In this document: positions 35,292 to 47,070 of the stretch, piece by piece
How the letters are laid out: every line of letters starts with the position of its first letter
How positions within the stretch are numbered: position 1 is the first letter of the stretch
Assembly (NCBI GenBank): GCA_963922205.1
Contig: CAWUHX010000014.1
Coordinates: forward strand, 556,001 to 620,000
DNA from: Romanomermis culicivorax
Lineage: Eukaryota; Nematoda; Enoplea; Mermithida; Mermithidae
Length of the DNA: 64,000 nucleotides
Direction of reading: 5' to 3'
The notes under the pieces: generated by a model
Seen by the model: only the letters and a program-made list of their open reading frames with translations
Databases searched by the model: none
What the model was told of the DNA's origin: nothing
Translations under genes and position numbers: made by a program

Positions 35292-37016
35292 TTGAATGTA
35301 ACAGTCAATGATCAGCTTACAGTAAAGGCGTTGATTGATATGGGAGCTGTCTATTCTAATATAGACAATAATATTGTAAGACAATTGCCAAATGTACGAA
35401 TTCTAGCTACAATAGATCGGCCTATAGCAGCTAATAAATGCCCAATCACGCTTCGGGGGGCAGTTTTCCTAACCGTCTCATCATACGATATTTCTGAAAG
35501 GCTCTTAGTTCAAATACAAGAAAGTTGTATGGCAGAACTGATCCTTGGCACAAATTTTCTCAATCGATTTAAAAGCATTGAATTCAACTGGAAAAATTCT
35601 TTTATCCATTTCAAAAATTGTCAAATTCCTTGTGATGGCATGCATTTTAATTCCCCATCAAACAGAAGTGCCATGTTCATGGAGGAAACCCTGTGTCTAG
35701 ATCCTAGATCAGTAAATGTTATATCTGCTATTGTACCGATGCAACATGCAAAAATTTCCCAGGACATTATTTTTGAACCAAAAATAATGTACAAAAAATT
35801 GCAAAACATTTATTTCGCCTCATCTATTAGCAAAATCACTAATGGTCATATATATACTGATCCAAGTTATTAACCTAAATCCGTTTGTTGCTAAACTGTA
35901 CTCGAGCATGAAAATTGGTGACATCAAATGCTTTCTTACTCAACCATACCAAAATGGTATGATAAACTTGATTGGAAACCAATCTTTGCAACTTAAATCA
36001 TGGCTCATCACTCTTGAGTGGATAAGAAAAAATTGTAATGTTTCATCAAATTTGAATGAATCAGACAGGCAGAAACTATTTAGCCTGTTATTGCTATATC
36101 CTAATATATATGCTCTAGATGAAAAAGAAACAGGGAAAACGGCATTAGTTCAGCATCAAATAAATACAGGGGACCATAAACCTATCTGTAAATTTCCCTT
36201 CGGAACATCCCCGAAAGAAAAAGAAATTATTACAACTGAAGTAAGGGCCCTAGAAGCTAAACAAATTATCCAAAAAAGTATTTCACCATGATCAACAAAT
36301 TCAGTCTTAGTAACTAAAAAAGATCATGGCCATCGTTTGTGTATCCATTTTCACAGTTTAAATGAAGTTACGAAAAAAGACATCTATCCGTTACCAAGAA
36401 TCGACGATATACTTGATACATTGAACCGCATGTGTTATTTCTCAACCCTGGATCAGGCCAATGCCTATTGGTCTATTCCAATTTCAGCCAATGATCATGA
36501 AAAAACAGCCTTTATAACCTCAACTGGCTTATATGAATTTAATTATTTCCCTTTTGGGTTGTGCAATGCACCCACAACATTTCAATGATTGATGGACTTA
36601 CTGTTATCTGGCCTACAATGGTCATCATGCCTAGTATATCTATATGATGTATTCATTTTTTCCAAAACCCATGACCAAATGCTGTCTAGATCAAAAGCAG
36701 TTTTAGATCGCTTGCAAAAAGGAGGCATGAAATTGGGTCCTAATAAATGCAAATTCAGTTTTCAAGAAGTGATATATCTTGGATATAAAATATCAGCCAA
36801 AGGTATTAGCCCGGACGACACTAAAATACAAGCTGTAAAAATGATCTTAGCTTCAAAATCAGTGAAAGAAGTAAAATCATTTTTGGGCTTAATTTCATAT
36901 TATAGAAAATTTATTCCAAGCTGTGCCCAACTGTGTCAACCTTTGTCTGCATTACTAAAAAAGAATGTCAAATTTGTCTGGGGGAAAGACAGAATACAAC
37001 TTTTGATTATCTAAAA
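35292..37016 (+). pseudogene. EX pol: protease and reverse transcriptase, broken
   Basis: The protease begins VNDQLTVKALIDMGAVYSN. The catalytic D-T/S-G is D-M-G here (35337-35345). GTNFLNRFKSIEFNW (about 35560) is the typical end of a retropepsin in this family. A frame change follows near 35870. The RT includes HFHSLNEVTKKDIYPLPRID, FSTLDQANAYWSIPI, FPFGLCNAPTTFQ, then a TGA (36586-36588). The active-site box reads YLYD (36637-36648) where YLDD is expected, so one metal-binding aspartate is lost. The thumb region KCKFSFQEVIYLGYKIS and SFLGLISYYRKFIPSCA follow. Stops at 36289-36291 and 37012-37014 further break it. Confidence 0.85.
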
Positions 37017-37990
37017 AATAAACTTATGAACTTGCCTATTTTGATACATCCGAACTTTTCTGAACCGTTCATCTAGCAGACAGATGCTTCTTCGGATGGT
37101 ATAGGTGCAGTTCTTACACAAATTGATTGTGAGGGTAAAGAGCACCCTGTCACCTTTGCAAGTAGAATGCTAAAATCAGCAGAAAAAAATATCCCATTAC
37201 GAACTCGAAACTTTAGCACTAGTAGAGTTTGTAAAATATTTCCGACTTTATCTTTATCAACAGGAAGTCATGATCCAAACTGATCACACTGCAGTAAAAG
37301 CTGTATTGGAAAAATTGAACCCTAATGGATGCATAGTTTTGTTGTATTTTAAATGTAGTTGGGGCTTTAAGTCTCAGGCAGGAGTGGGATCCCAGGGTTC
37401 ATCCTTAATGTACGTATTTCCCATGCCCACGCTTACCAGATTAACTTAATTAATAGTACTTAAACCCGACACTAATAACCCCTACTAACCAAGGAAAGAT
37501 ACTTCCTTAATTGTCTCCCGAATTAAATAAATACAAGAAAGGAAAGACCTTTCTTCAAATTTATCTTACGCAATGAAAAACACTTACTTACAAACACGAG
37601 GGGGGGGGAGAATAAAAAACAATTCACTCCCACACACTGAGGAGAAAGCAAACCAAGACGAGCGAGGCGACGACTAGGATATATATCCAATGGGGAACAT
37701 AAGTTATAAAAACACACAAGAATAATGCACATGGAGAGAGCCAGCGCATGCGTACCGACGTGTGCTACAGTAAGACGACTGTTGATGGTCCGCGTTGCTC
37801 GCTCCACTTGGTACTTGTGGGGCTCATGCCTGGATTTCACAAAAAATGACAAAATCGGTGGAAACACACTACAACAGTTTGCTGGGGACTTGCATTAGCT
37901 GGCAGGAAACTAAACATTCAACCAAGAAAAGGTCACATGAATGCCAATGCCAACACTTTATCAAGATTACCTGATGTTACTGCTGAGCCA
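37017..37990 (+). pseudogene. EX pol: RNase H, split by the solo LTR
   Basis: QTDASSDGIGAVLTQIDCEG (about 37079-37135) and TDHTAVKAVLEKLN (about 37281) are typical Ty3-like RNase H segments. The sequence stops at the inserted LTR and resumes at about 37881 with CWGLALAGRKLNI and GHMNANANTLSRLPD. A TAG (37075-37077) and a frameshift near 37190 are also present. Confidence 0.8.
37340..37876 (-). mobile_element. Solo LTR inserted in EX, reverse orientation
   Basis: 537 bp reading TGTTGTATTT...CACTACAACA on the plus strand, with the perfect 4-bp duplication GTTT at 37336-37339 and 37877-37880. It belongs to the E1-E3 LTR family, diverged from each copy here. It shows that the E family was active after EX had inserted. 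Confidence 0.92.
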
Positions 37991-38059
37991 GTGTTGATAT
38001 AGAAACTGACACTATAGCACATCCACAAGAATCAAAACTTGAATTCAATGTCAACTCTA

Positions 38060-39289
38060 TTTCTGATGAAGAAATCAATTTACAGAAGTTGCAAAAAGAT
38101 GATCAGTTTTTGATAATCATGTCACTTAGTGACCAAGAAAAATGTGAAGGTTTTCCTAACTATATGCTTAAAAATGGTATCCTATCCAAAAATGAAAATG
38201 ACATTGGGAAAATAGTGATTCCTCAATCATTGATAAACTTGGTTATACAAACTCATCAAGACGATGAATTAGCGGGACATTTTGACTCAAGAAAGGCAAT
38301 ACAATTAATTGAAAAAAGATATTTTTGGCAAACCCTAACAAAAGACGTAACGAACTACTGTAAAACCTGTACAGTTTGTCAGAAGAATAAACCAATACGT
38401 CGAAAAATCAAAGCTTCTCTAAAAGAAATTCCAATTGATGGGCCTTTTGAAAGAGTTGCTGTCGATTGTATAGGTCCCCTGCTCTTAACTGAAAAAAGGA
38501 AATCGATTTATAGTTGTATTTATCGATTATTTCACAAAATATATTGAGGCGTTCGCCACAACTGACATTACAGCTAATACCATAGCACAACTTTTTGTTA
38601 ATCATATAGTTTGTCGTCATGGAGCTCCAAGCATTTTGCAATCCGATCAAGGGACAAATTTTACCTCAAAGCTCATGACAGAAATCACTAGTCTTTTTAA
38701 TGTGCAAAAAATCCACACATCAGGGTACCATCCAATAGCGAATGGTGAAGTTGAGCGCCCCAATCAAACCTTGATCACTTGGATCCATATGTACATTCAG
38801 AATCGCAATCATGCTAATTGGGATCATCATTTATCCTATGCAGTTTTTGCAACAAATATACATTCTAATGCAAGCACATATCATTCGGCTTTTCAGTTAG
38901 TCTATGGACGTTTACGGAAACTTCCGATTGATGCTGCCTTACATTTTAATCCCTCAGTTTACTTCGTTGATCTTGATGACTATCAACTGGAAGTTAAAAA
39001 ACATTTCACACAGGCACTCACTATAATTCAAGAATCCAGAAAGCACAACAGAAATATAAACAAGCATATGATAAAAACGAGAAAATGTGATTTATAAAAT
39101 TGGTGACTATGTTTGGAAAGAGTCACAGATGATCCGGAAAAATCAAACTAAAAAGTTGCAATCTATTTTCCAAGGTCCCTACAAAATCCTTGATATAAAA
39201 TATCTTAATCTTTTTTTGAAAAATCCCAACAATTCAGCTGGTGTTGAGACTATTCACGTCAGTCGCTCTGGACCTTTTGTTGGGTATAT
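38060..39289 (+). pseudogene. EX pol: integrase, frameshifted
   Basis: The zinc-binding part contains THQDDELAGHFD (H...H) and CKTCTVC (about 38361-38380). The core has AVDCIGPL (D, about 38464), LQSDQGTNF (D, about 38645) and GEVERPNQT (E, about 38750), so the D,D,E residues are present. One frameshift near 38515 separates the first D from the rest, and another near 39090 precedes KKLQSIFQGPYKILD. The last element-derived residues are VSRSGPFVGY, after which the frame runs into (TA)n and the peptide-exon fragment. Confidence 0.85.
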
Positions 39290-39441
39290 ATATATATATA
39301 CCATGATCATCAGAGTCTATGCACTTTGTCAGCAAACTCAGAGGAATAGAAGCGGCAACAGTCGATTTTGCCTGAAAAAGTATTTTTGTGGGAAACCAGC
39401 CTGTTGTGCTTATGACTGTCTGTGTCACATAGTTTTGTGCT
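39290..39441 (+). pseudogene. Orphan exon 2 of the ten-cysteine peptide family (copy 4)
   Basis: It aligns with exon 2 of copy 3 (45210-45360). Shared runs are CAGAGTCTATGC, AACAGTCGATTTTGC, GAAAAAGTATT and GGGAAACCAGCCTGTTG, giving NSRFC, KKY and GKPACCA in frame. The GSC cysteine is changed to glycine, a new cysteine appears, and the GTGAGT donor is lost, so the frame ends at TAA 39439-39441. No exon 1 or 3 lies nearby. It is joined in frame to the EX integrase through a (TA)n tract. Confidence 0.75.
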
Positions 39442-41315
39442 AAAATATGCTGAGAACAAAATTTTAAAATGACAAGAAATGTCATTTTTACCGTTTCAGC
39501 CCGGAAATGCTTTCTTTAATTTTTTTGCATGTCTCTGATGAAGTTCTGTTCAAAGCCAAAGCATTTTTCCACCATGGAGTATTTTGTCAAAAGTTGCGAA
39601 AGACATAAAAAATCGCAGATATTTGACCTTTGAACCTTCAAATAAAATTGTTTTATTTTTTATTTTCTATTAGATCTTGAATTTCTAACTCGCATTCAGA
39701 ATCACACACACACAGTTTTTTGTCAACTTTTGAAATAAATGTGCTTGCTTAGTATTCTTTTTTCATGTTCAAACACAAATTTAAATTCGCGTTCATTGTA
39801 GATCACGGAAAGTTGGTTAAAATTTTTTCGAACCAATAGATGCGCCCTAATGTCCCTGCGCTCTAATATCCGCGCCCTAATGTCCGGTCACAATCTCATC
39901 CACCTAGAGTAATTGTACTACAGCAAACATGCACAAAGGCATGAGCATGATATTCAAATTCTTAGTTGAGGTTTGAATATCATAATGTCTGCTCATTAGT
40001 GTTTTTTTACTAAGGTTACTCATTCAGTATTGATGTGGAGCACTTTCACTTAAATAATAAATCAAATTTCATTGAAAAATTATCTCTAATATCGAAAAAA
40101 ACAAAAAAATTAAAAAAGACGGTCGACAAGAAAAATAGGATTGAGAAATTGAAGACACGAAAGCTTATAAAGTCCATTCATATCCTAAATTTACTGAATG
40201 AATACAGTTAGGTTTTATTTTCATCTCTGCTTTTTAGTTTGTTATTTCTTCGGCTCTCAATTTTCGCATATTCAAATAACCAAGCTGCTAAATAATTAAA
40301 AAAATTTCATTTTGGAAAACACAAATTTATATCCCCCATGAAAAATCACTCATTCTAGACCAATATTTTGTGGAGCTTATAATTCTGAGAATGAGGCCTT
40401 TTTTTTGCTGTTGGGAACAAGATTACTTACGATTTTTGGGTGAGGGGCCATAAAAGGAGAAATATCAGTTATTTTTTCCAACAGAGCCCGAAAAAGAGTT
40501 CAAGTAATAGCAATTTGTAGGTAAAATATATAAATTAATTGATTGTTTTGGATTCAGAAAAGACCATTTCCCATCAAAAAAGATTTTCTCAAATTTATCG
40601 ACCAAAAAGTTTTTTTGGCTAGCCCGTTCCAGTCATGTAATTTTAGAATGGCGCCTCCTTTTGATAGACAGTGTGATTTACTGTGGGGTTATTATTACAT
40701 GTTATGAGAAATAAGGAAATGTAGCAGGAATAAAAAATGCTGAACCTATTGCTGTAGAACACAAGAGAGAACTGCAGGATACTAACAGGTAGAATCCAAC
40801 AAAGACAAGAAGATTTTTGGCAACTTTATCTGGAACTCCCAGAATCTCGAGTACCAACAAAATTAGTTGATCTTATATTCAATAGTAAACATTGCTTATT
40901 CTCGACCCAAACGGCACAACATAAGCAATAAAATTAATATGAAAGCTGAAAAATGGGAGTAAGAATGGCGAAAAGTAGTGAAAACACGAACATTTATACT
41001 AGAACAACAAATAACTTGCATGCATTTTTCATAATGTAATTGTGCACGAATAGTCACAGGGTCAGGGGTGAAATGAAATTGGAATGCAGGATTTTGACGA
41101 TAGAAGATTAGAATCGAAAGAAGAAAACTAAAATGAGAAGAATAGGAAAGTTTGTATGGAAAGATGAACAATTAGTTTTTATGTAACGAGTAGGCAAAAT
41201 AAATTTAAAAGATAATTTTCCAACAGTAGAAAGAAAAGAAAAGTCAGTTTGATAAAAAAAGACAGGAATAAGCGGTAATTCAAAAAGAAAGATGATAATA
41301 TTGCACCGGACTACT
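39442..41315. other. AT-rich spacer
   Basis: No gene seen. A short GCGCCCTAATGTCC-like motif occurs three times at 39842-39890. ORFs on the minus strand (40896-41329) are Phe/Ser-rich from A-rich plus-strand sequence and look like chance. Confidence 0.4.
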
Positions 41316-42699
41316 GGGGCCGGTTGCAATATTCGGGTTTAAGACCGAGCTCGCGATTATCTCCAGCAAAATAATCGCGAGCTCGCGATCAGCAGTTGCG
41401 ATAACCTCGGGATGATCCCAACGTCGCGATTATCTCGAGCTCGAGATAATCGCGAGCTCAGACTTAAACCCGAGCTCGAGTAGTGCGGTTGCAATAAATT
41501 TTCTAGTCTAATTCTGATCGCGAGGTCGGTTTCAGTGGCACTCAAAAGTTAATCGTCATCGGTAGTAGGTTTGAGTCCGAGAAATTTGTTGTTTTTTATG
41601 CTTGTCATAGTGAATTTTCTACATAATCAACTAAATAATAACCAAGCGAATCGAGTTGGATTTGTTCAACATTTGGACAATAAATATTTGGTTTTGGCCT
41701 GTATCTATTGTTGCTAAAATGCGAATTCCGATTTTCCGGATTCGAATTTTTCTTTTTCTAATTTGAGCTTTTCGCTTTCCGACGCTAATTTTTCTTGCTT
41801 TATAGAAACACTGTTTCATTCTAAAAGATCCACTTTTTGCCACTTCGGCTCTTCAACCATCAAACCTAGGCTTCCCCACGAAACTTTCGATGAAACAGCG
41901 GCCAATTCAGATAAACTAGTATCGGATTACAGACTTCCTCGGATCCCTTGGAATGCTGCTGGTGTTCTTCTATGATGGTTGGAGAATTTTCGGAAGGTAG
42001 ACAAGAGTCAGGCGGTCCACCAACCGTTTTCCAAACCGCTTTTTTTCCTTTCTCAATTCTTCTTTTGTTCGGCTCTTTACATTTTTCAATGTAATTCTTG
42101 TATCTTCCAGAGACCTATAGACAATGGGATTTTGTGCATTGTCTTCGGCTCTGATTATATTCCAGACGTGGGGCCGGTTTAATCAAAGAAACTTAAGCTA
42201 CAGCTGAGCTGCAGCTCAAGCTGTAGCTTAACTATATATTACACCATTCCGTAAACATATCGAGGTTAAGATGCAGATGAGCTGTCCAAATCCAAAACTA
42301 ATCGATATTTGAGACAAATTTCTCTCAAAAGTACTTCTTTTCTAGGTGTTCACTTTGGAATGCGTTTTCTCCTTGAAACTACTGGAAATTTGTGGGAACA
42401 AAAGACATACGAACAGCAAACAGAAAAACAAACAATGTTGGACACAGTGTTTTTTCACCAACTTTTGTTTACTTTTCACTTCATGCGCGTAATATAATGG
42501 ATTGGCGATGTTTCTTCCTGGAAGGCCGAGATAATAGCGAGCTCGGACTAAAACCTGAGCATCAGTTAATCTCGAGCTCGATTTTTTTATTGCAACCCGA
42601 GAAAGATGAAACTGACCTCGCGATTAGCTAATTCTAAGCATTAGCAACTATATACCGAGTTCGCGATGATCCTCAGCATTAGTTATTGCAAACAGCCCC
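41316..42699. mobile_element. Harbinger-like DNA transposon or large MITE
   Basis: The ends are inverted: GGGGCCGGTTGCAATA at 41316 and the reverse complement of GGGGCTGTTTGCAATA ending at 42699. Subterminal regions are dense in TCGCGATTATCTCGAGCTC-type palindromes on both sides. A nested GGGGCCGGTTTAATC with AAGCTACAGCTGAGCTGCAG lies at 42172. The flanking 3 bp do not match (ACT and TGG), so the exact ends are uncertain. A minus-strand ORF (41631-41843) rich in Lys/Arg/Ile could be the tail of a SANT/Myb-like Harbinger partner protein, but that is weak. Confidence 0.6.
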
Positions 42700-43424
42700 T
42701 GGAGTTTACTTGACTTCTTACAATACTATTTATTCAACGATTCCTCAGACATTGTATTCGAGTCGCTCTCTGTCGATCGGAGATTAGGAGCTTCCTGTGT
42801 ATTACAAGTTCCCCTATTCATTCACCATTCTCCAATGAGTCAGGTTAGCGAAACTACTCAGACAATCCATATAATAGGTGAAAGTCTAGGATATCCTGCA
42901 AGACTGCTGATCTGCACGTCTTTTCTCCGCTAACCAAGCTATGTGGAGGATAATGGAACAGATTACGTATTTCTGGTGGTGTTTGCAGAGCAGGGTGGTT
43001 GAGGACAAACAACTACAACACCTCTCTGATCATCGAGGATAGAGGCTACTATATGATCAGCTATTCGAAATTGGTGGCGAAAGAAAATAAGTATGTACTA
43101 AGAAATAAAAGAAGGTTATAATGTTGATGTGGAGATGTGGAAATCCATTCAGAGATTCACATTAAAAGCACTTGAGTAAAGCCAAGTTGCAACAATTGGA
43201 GAATGTTACTCAAACCATCTGAATTAATGCCAAGCGCCCTGCTAGAAGAATAATCTAGAATCGAATTCCTCTCTACCAAACGCATCAATGTTTATACAAA
43301 ATATTTAAATGCCAAAAACACGAAACGAAAATAACGTTTAATGCATGAACTGAAAATGGCAGATGCCTAGAGTGAAATTTGATGGACGGGCTTCCCATTC
43401 TTAGATGTCTGTAATTCCTTTTTG

Positions 43425-43619
43425 TTATCCTTATCACTCGAATAGTGTATAGGATCCTATTTTTCGTGCAAAAAAGTGACCTACGTCATCAGGGTTTCTC
43501 CAGTAATAGATGCAGTGATTATTATCCTTATCATTCGAATAGTGTATAGGATCCTATTTTTCCTGCAAAAAAGTGACCTACAGTCATCAGGGTTTCTCCA
43601 GTAATAGATTCAGTGATCG
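43425..43619. repeat. 97-bp tandem duplication
   Basis: Units 43425-43521 and 43522-43619 both run TTATCCTTATCA...GGATCCTATTTTTC...CAGGGTTTCTCCAGTAATAG with few differences. Confidence 0.9.
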
Positions 43620-44659
43620 AAAATTCGGCACATGCAATCCTTAAGCCGTACGCATTGTTGGCCGGCAAATTTTGATGGCCCGCAATTGCGGGTTGGTTGC
43701 GGCTCTCAGAATTGCATAATTTTGTACGGTTCCGGAAAAATGTTCAATCGGAAAACCTCAATGGTAAGCAAAGTTCCCCGCAATTTCCTAACATCATTAA
43801 CATAATACATACGGAAAATGACGCATTTACTGTACATGTCAAAAATGAATGATAATTTAAGTTTTTAATTTTTCAAGGGAGAGAGAAACCAATTAAAGTC
43901 AAATTTCCCTCGTTTAAGGTTTGTATTGTCACATTCTCTCAAATTGAAGTTCTTAATTGTTGAAACGTTTTTTTAGAGATGGACATTAATTTAGATGAAT
44001 TTTTCGTTTGGAGATATTTTTCTTCTCAAAAGTGGTAGAAAGTTTTGACGAAGAAATATGGAATGGTTCAGGCCGAGCGGGCTTTTAGAAAATTGGGTTT
44101 TCAATTGATAACACGATCATATTACTGTACTGTTCACATTCATTCAGGTATCTAGTGCTATTCAGCGCAAAATTCTGTATCGATTGCGGCTCCCAGAACC
44201 GTAAAAATTACTACACTCCAGAACTCATTGCGGGTCCATGCTGCGGGTCGGGACCCGCAAAATTTGTTTCTGGTTGCGGGTTACTAGCCGGCCACAATTT
44301 TTGAAATGTACAAAAAAGTGTGCAGGCTGCACTGTTTTTCGCACGTTGCGACCAACTATACCAGAGATCACATGTGGCAATTTTAGTGTCTTACAAACAA
44401 ATTGTGTATTAAGTTTATATTGTTGATGTTTTTCCTATAGGAAATTTGAAGAGCGAAAATATCTGTTTGAAAATTAGCAGAGCCGTAAGTGGTTGATCCA
44501 TATCTTATCATTTTTCAGAGTAGCTGTTATCGAAAACTGTGATATTAGTTGATAAATTCTACATTGGTAGTGATTTCATTGCCAAATAAGAGAAATGTCG
44601 ATGTGCTGTCAAGCAGCCGAGTAGAGTGAAAACTGGAACACTTTTTCAGCTCTAGCATG

Positions 44660-44677
44660 TTTACTCAGGTGATCATT
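44660..44677 (+). promoter_or_regulatory. Conserved upstream block, peptide gene 3
   Basis: TTTACTCAGGTGATCATT, 153 bp before the ATG. It has one change from genes 1 and 2. Confidence 0.5.
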
Positions 44678-44812
44678 TATAGATCTTCCGGCATTTACTA
44701 ATTTTCTGCATTACTTGTATGTGAAAAACAGAACATTTCGAGCAATATAGGAAACGTTTATTTAACTGCCTGCTTTCTTTCACACTCCTCTCACAATTTC
44801 GAACTTATAATC

Positions 44813-47017
44813 ATGATTTTCGTATTGATTGCAGCAATTTCCCTATGCTTGATCCCAGAGTTCGAAGCACTGGCATGCGAAACGTATGGTGAGTATATAC
44901 TGATTATGCAGCACATGAATATATCCAGAGCAAGATCCCGGCAGGCTGCAGTTTATATTCTCCATCAATATTGAAGTGGTTGATGTGGTGGTCAGAGTTT
45001 CCACAAACGCAGCCTCATTCTAGAGATCAAGAAGTCCGTTTCGATTTTCTTGGGATACTTGAAACAGATCATCGTCAAGGAGGACCAATTATGAAAAAAG
45101 GAAAAAACTGAAAAAAGTCTGGCTGCAGTCTTGCTGCATCGACATCCATTTCAAATTTAATGGAGTATAGCAATTATCGCTATTTCAATTCACCTTTGAA
45201 ACGTTTCAGATATATATATGCCAGGAGCTTCAGAGTCTATGCGCTTTTGTCGACAACCACACAAGAATGGAAGCTGTAACAGTCGATTTTGCGTGAAAAA
45301 GTATTATTCTGGGAAACCAGCCTGTTGCGCTCATAGCTGTCTATGTTCACAACGTCCACTGTGAGTATCAATATTTAGGCTAGGCTGCTTAGAAAACAAT
45401 GCTTTATATGTCCTACCTTTGCACAAATACCCTTTAACCACAAATGTTCTTAAGATGGGTTTGAAAGTTCCTGACCCAGAATAGCATCCCTACTCACGTC
45501 AAGAGAATCTTCATTTTTTATGGGATTTTTCATTTTTACAGGTAAACTTGTAAATTCTAAGTAAAAATGTTGAAAATTGGAAAACTATATTTTTCCTCGT
45601 TGGAACTATAAGGACGCACTCGAAAACACCTAAGATCAAAGCTTTAAACATTCTGATAAACTGTGACTGAGTTCTAAGAAACTCTGGAAAAAATTTGTGT
45701 CAGACATTTTACTAAATTTTAATGCTGATAGCAGTGGAAAATAGACAATTTTGATTTTTCTCATTTAAAAATGACAATTTTTTTGAACAAAATGAGATTT
45801 TTCTGTCTAGGGCTTTCTACGAATACCTTATGATCAGCCATACGATCGGAAAATATTGAGCAGAGTCACTGCATAAATTAACTTTGATTTCAATGGGAAC
45901 TTTTCTTGGCACTTCTCTCAAAAAAATGTACGACTAAAGTCATAGTTACATGTTCAGCAAAGAAATTTGAGACGTTAATCGCAGTTTTTTAATTCCTCAG
46001 AACATAGTCGAAGTTGATCACAATGCAAAAAAACATTTTTTATGGAAGCTTTTCGGTGTGAACTTAAAGTTCCAACAGCAAAAAAGGCGCTACCCCATAA
46101 TCCTCTACATTTTACATGAAATTTTTGAGTTTTCAGTTAAAAATGTGTAAACCTCAAAAGTGGAAATTTGTGGATCATTCGAGTGTCTGTTTAGTGTGCA
46201 CCATGGTTCTGCTCGAGGTCAGGACCCAACCCAACTCACTGCCAAGATTGTGTATCGCTACGGTACCATTACCTCATAAGTAAAAGGGAAGCATTTGTGT
46301 ATGCATCCTATCACTGTTTGTTTGTGAATATGATAAATGTTCTTCCTTACACACATTTTAATCCAGTATCTTCAACTCATTAAGTTTAATGCTAAAAACT
46401 AAATTCAAAAATGACAAAAAATCATTTTTGAACATTTTCAACCAAATCCAGGCTATATTTCAGTTTTACCACAAAACAAAAAACTGGATCAAGTCAAGCA
46501 GAAAGAAGAAACGTTTAGATCCAACTGTTTTCTAGCCAACTGTTATGCTCTGAGCACATTTCACTAATCACCAAACTAGGGAATGTGAGTTGAAGGAAAC
46601 CAAGTTTTAGCATCTTGATAAAACCATTTCTCATACACAAAATTTCTTGACACGTATTGATTTTGATAATATTTTTATCGGATACTTAAGTGAGCATCAG
46701 ATTGTTTTCCACTAGGTTGCACATGAGGATTCGTCAATATCCTAATTCAAAATGATTCTCAATGATAACTAAAATATTTGAATTTGTGTGGAATGTGGAA
46801 TGTGGATATCATGAACGAGTCTATTGCTAACTATATTTCAATTACAATTTCGCCCTGTAGACAAAAGAACATGATTTCTGAATGAATAAAACCTCATACA
46901 AATCTAATGATGATTGCCTTGAATAGGTTATCCTAATAATATTTCCCTAGGTGTCAGAATGGTCAACTCAAATTTACAACAGCCGAATTGCAGCCGTGCG
47001 AAAAAGTGTTCCTATAA
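44813..47017 (+). CDS. Secreted ten-cysteine peptide, copy 3 (three exons)
   Basis: Exons 44813-44888, 45210-45360 and 46951-47017 give a 97-residue protein. The signal peptide (IFVLIAAISLCLIP core) likely ends after FEA. The mature cysteines are at residues 22, 39, 48, 53, 64, 65, 69, 71, 77 and 92, the same spacing as copies 1 and 2. Exon 2 has YMPGASESMRFC, GSCNSRFC, and GKPACCAHSCLC; exon 3 has CQNGQLKFT and PCEKVFL. Intron 1 acceptor is GTTTCAG. The intron 2 donor CT|GTGAGT overlaps TGA 45362-45364, and the acceptor is TCCCTAG. ATTAAA lies at 47065-47070. Exon 2 and 3 lengths and phases are the same as in the other copies, while non-cysteine surface positions differ, which suggests functional divergence under a fixed disulfide frame. 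Confidence 0.8.
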
Positions 47018-47064
47018 ATTGATTGATTTATAGTGTCTATTTTATGCGTTTGTTGAATTTCCCG

Positions 47065-47070
47065 ATTAAA
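47065..47070 (+). terminator. Poly(A) signal of peptide gene 3
   Basis: ATTAAA 48 bp after the stop, matching genes 1 and 2. Confidence 0.55.

Larger units (their letters stand above)
34870..39289 (+). mobile_element. Broken Ty3-like retroelement EX
   Basis: Protease, RT, RNase H and integrase are in the standard Ty3/gypsy order. The pol sequence differs from E1-E3. No LTRs or gag are recognisable. The right edge ends in a (TA)n run at about 39284-39301, fused to a peptide-family exon. A solo LTR of the E family interrupts it at 37340-37876. Stops, frameshifts and mutated catalytic residues make it inactive. Confidence 0.8.
42711..44812 (+). repeat. Duplicated upstream region of peptide gene 3
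   Basis: Homologous in blocks to 30840-32442. It has gained a 97-bp tandem duplication (43425-43619) and a GC-rich insert (about 43655-44310) with GGCCGGCAAATTTTG and CCCGCAATTGCGGG at one end, and CGGGTCGGGACCCG and GCCGGCCACAATTTTTG at the other. That insert looks like a small foldback transposon. Confidence 0.6.

Noticed and set aside
39087-39443. A single 118-residue protein joining integrase tail and a Cys-rich segment
   Set aside because: The second half matches exon 2 of the peptide genes. The join is a rearrangement at a TA tract.
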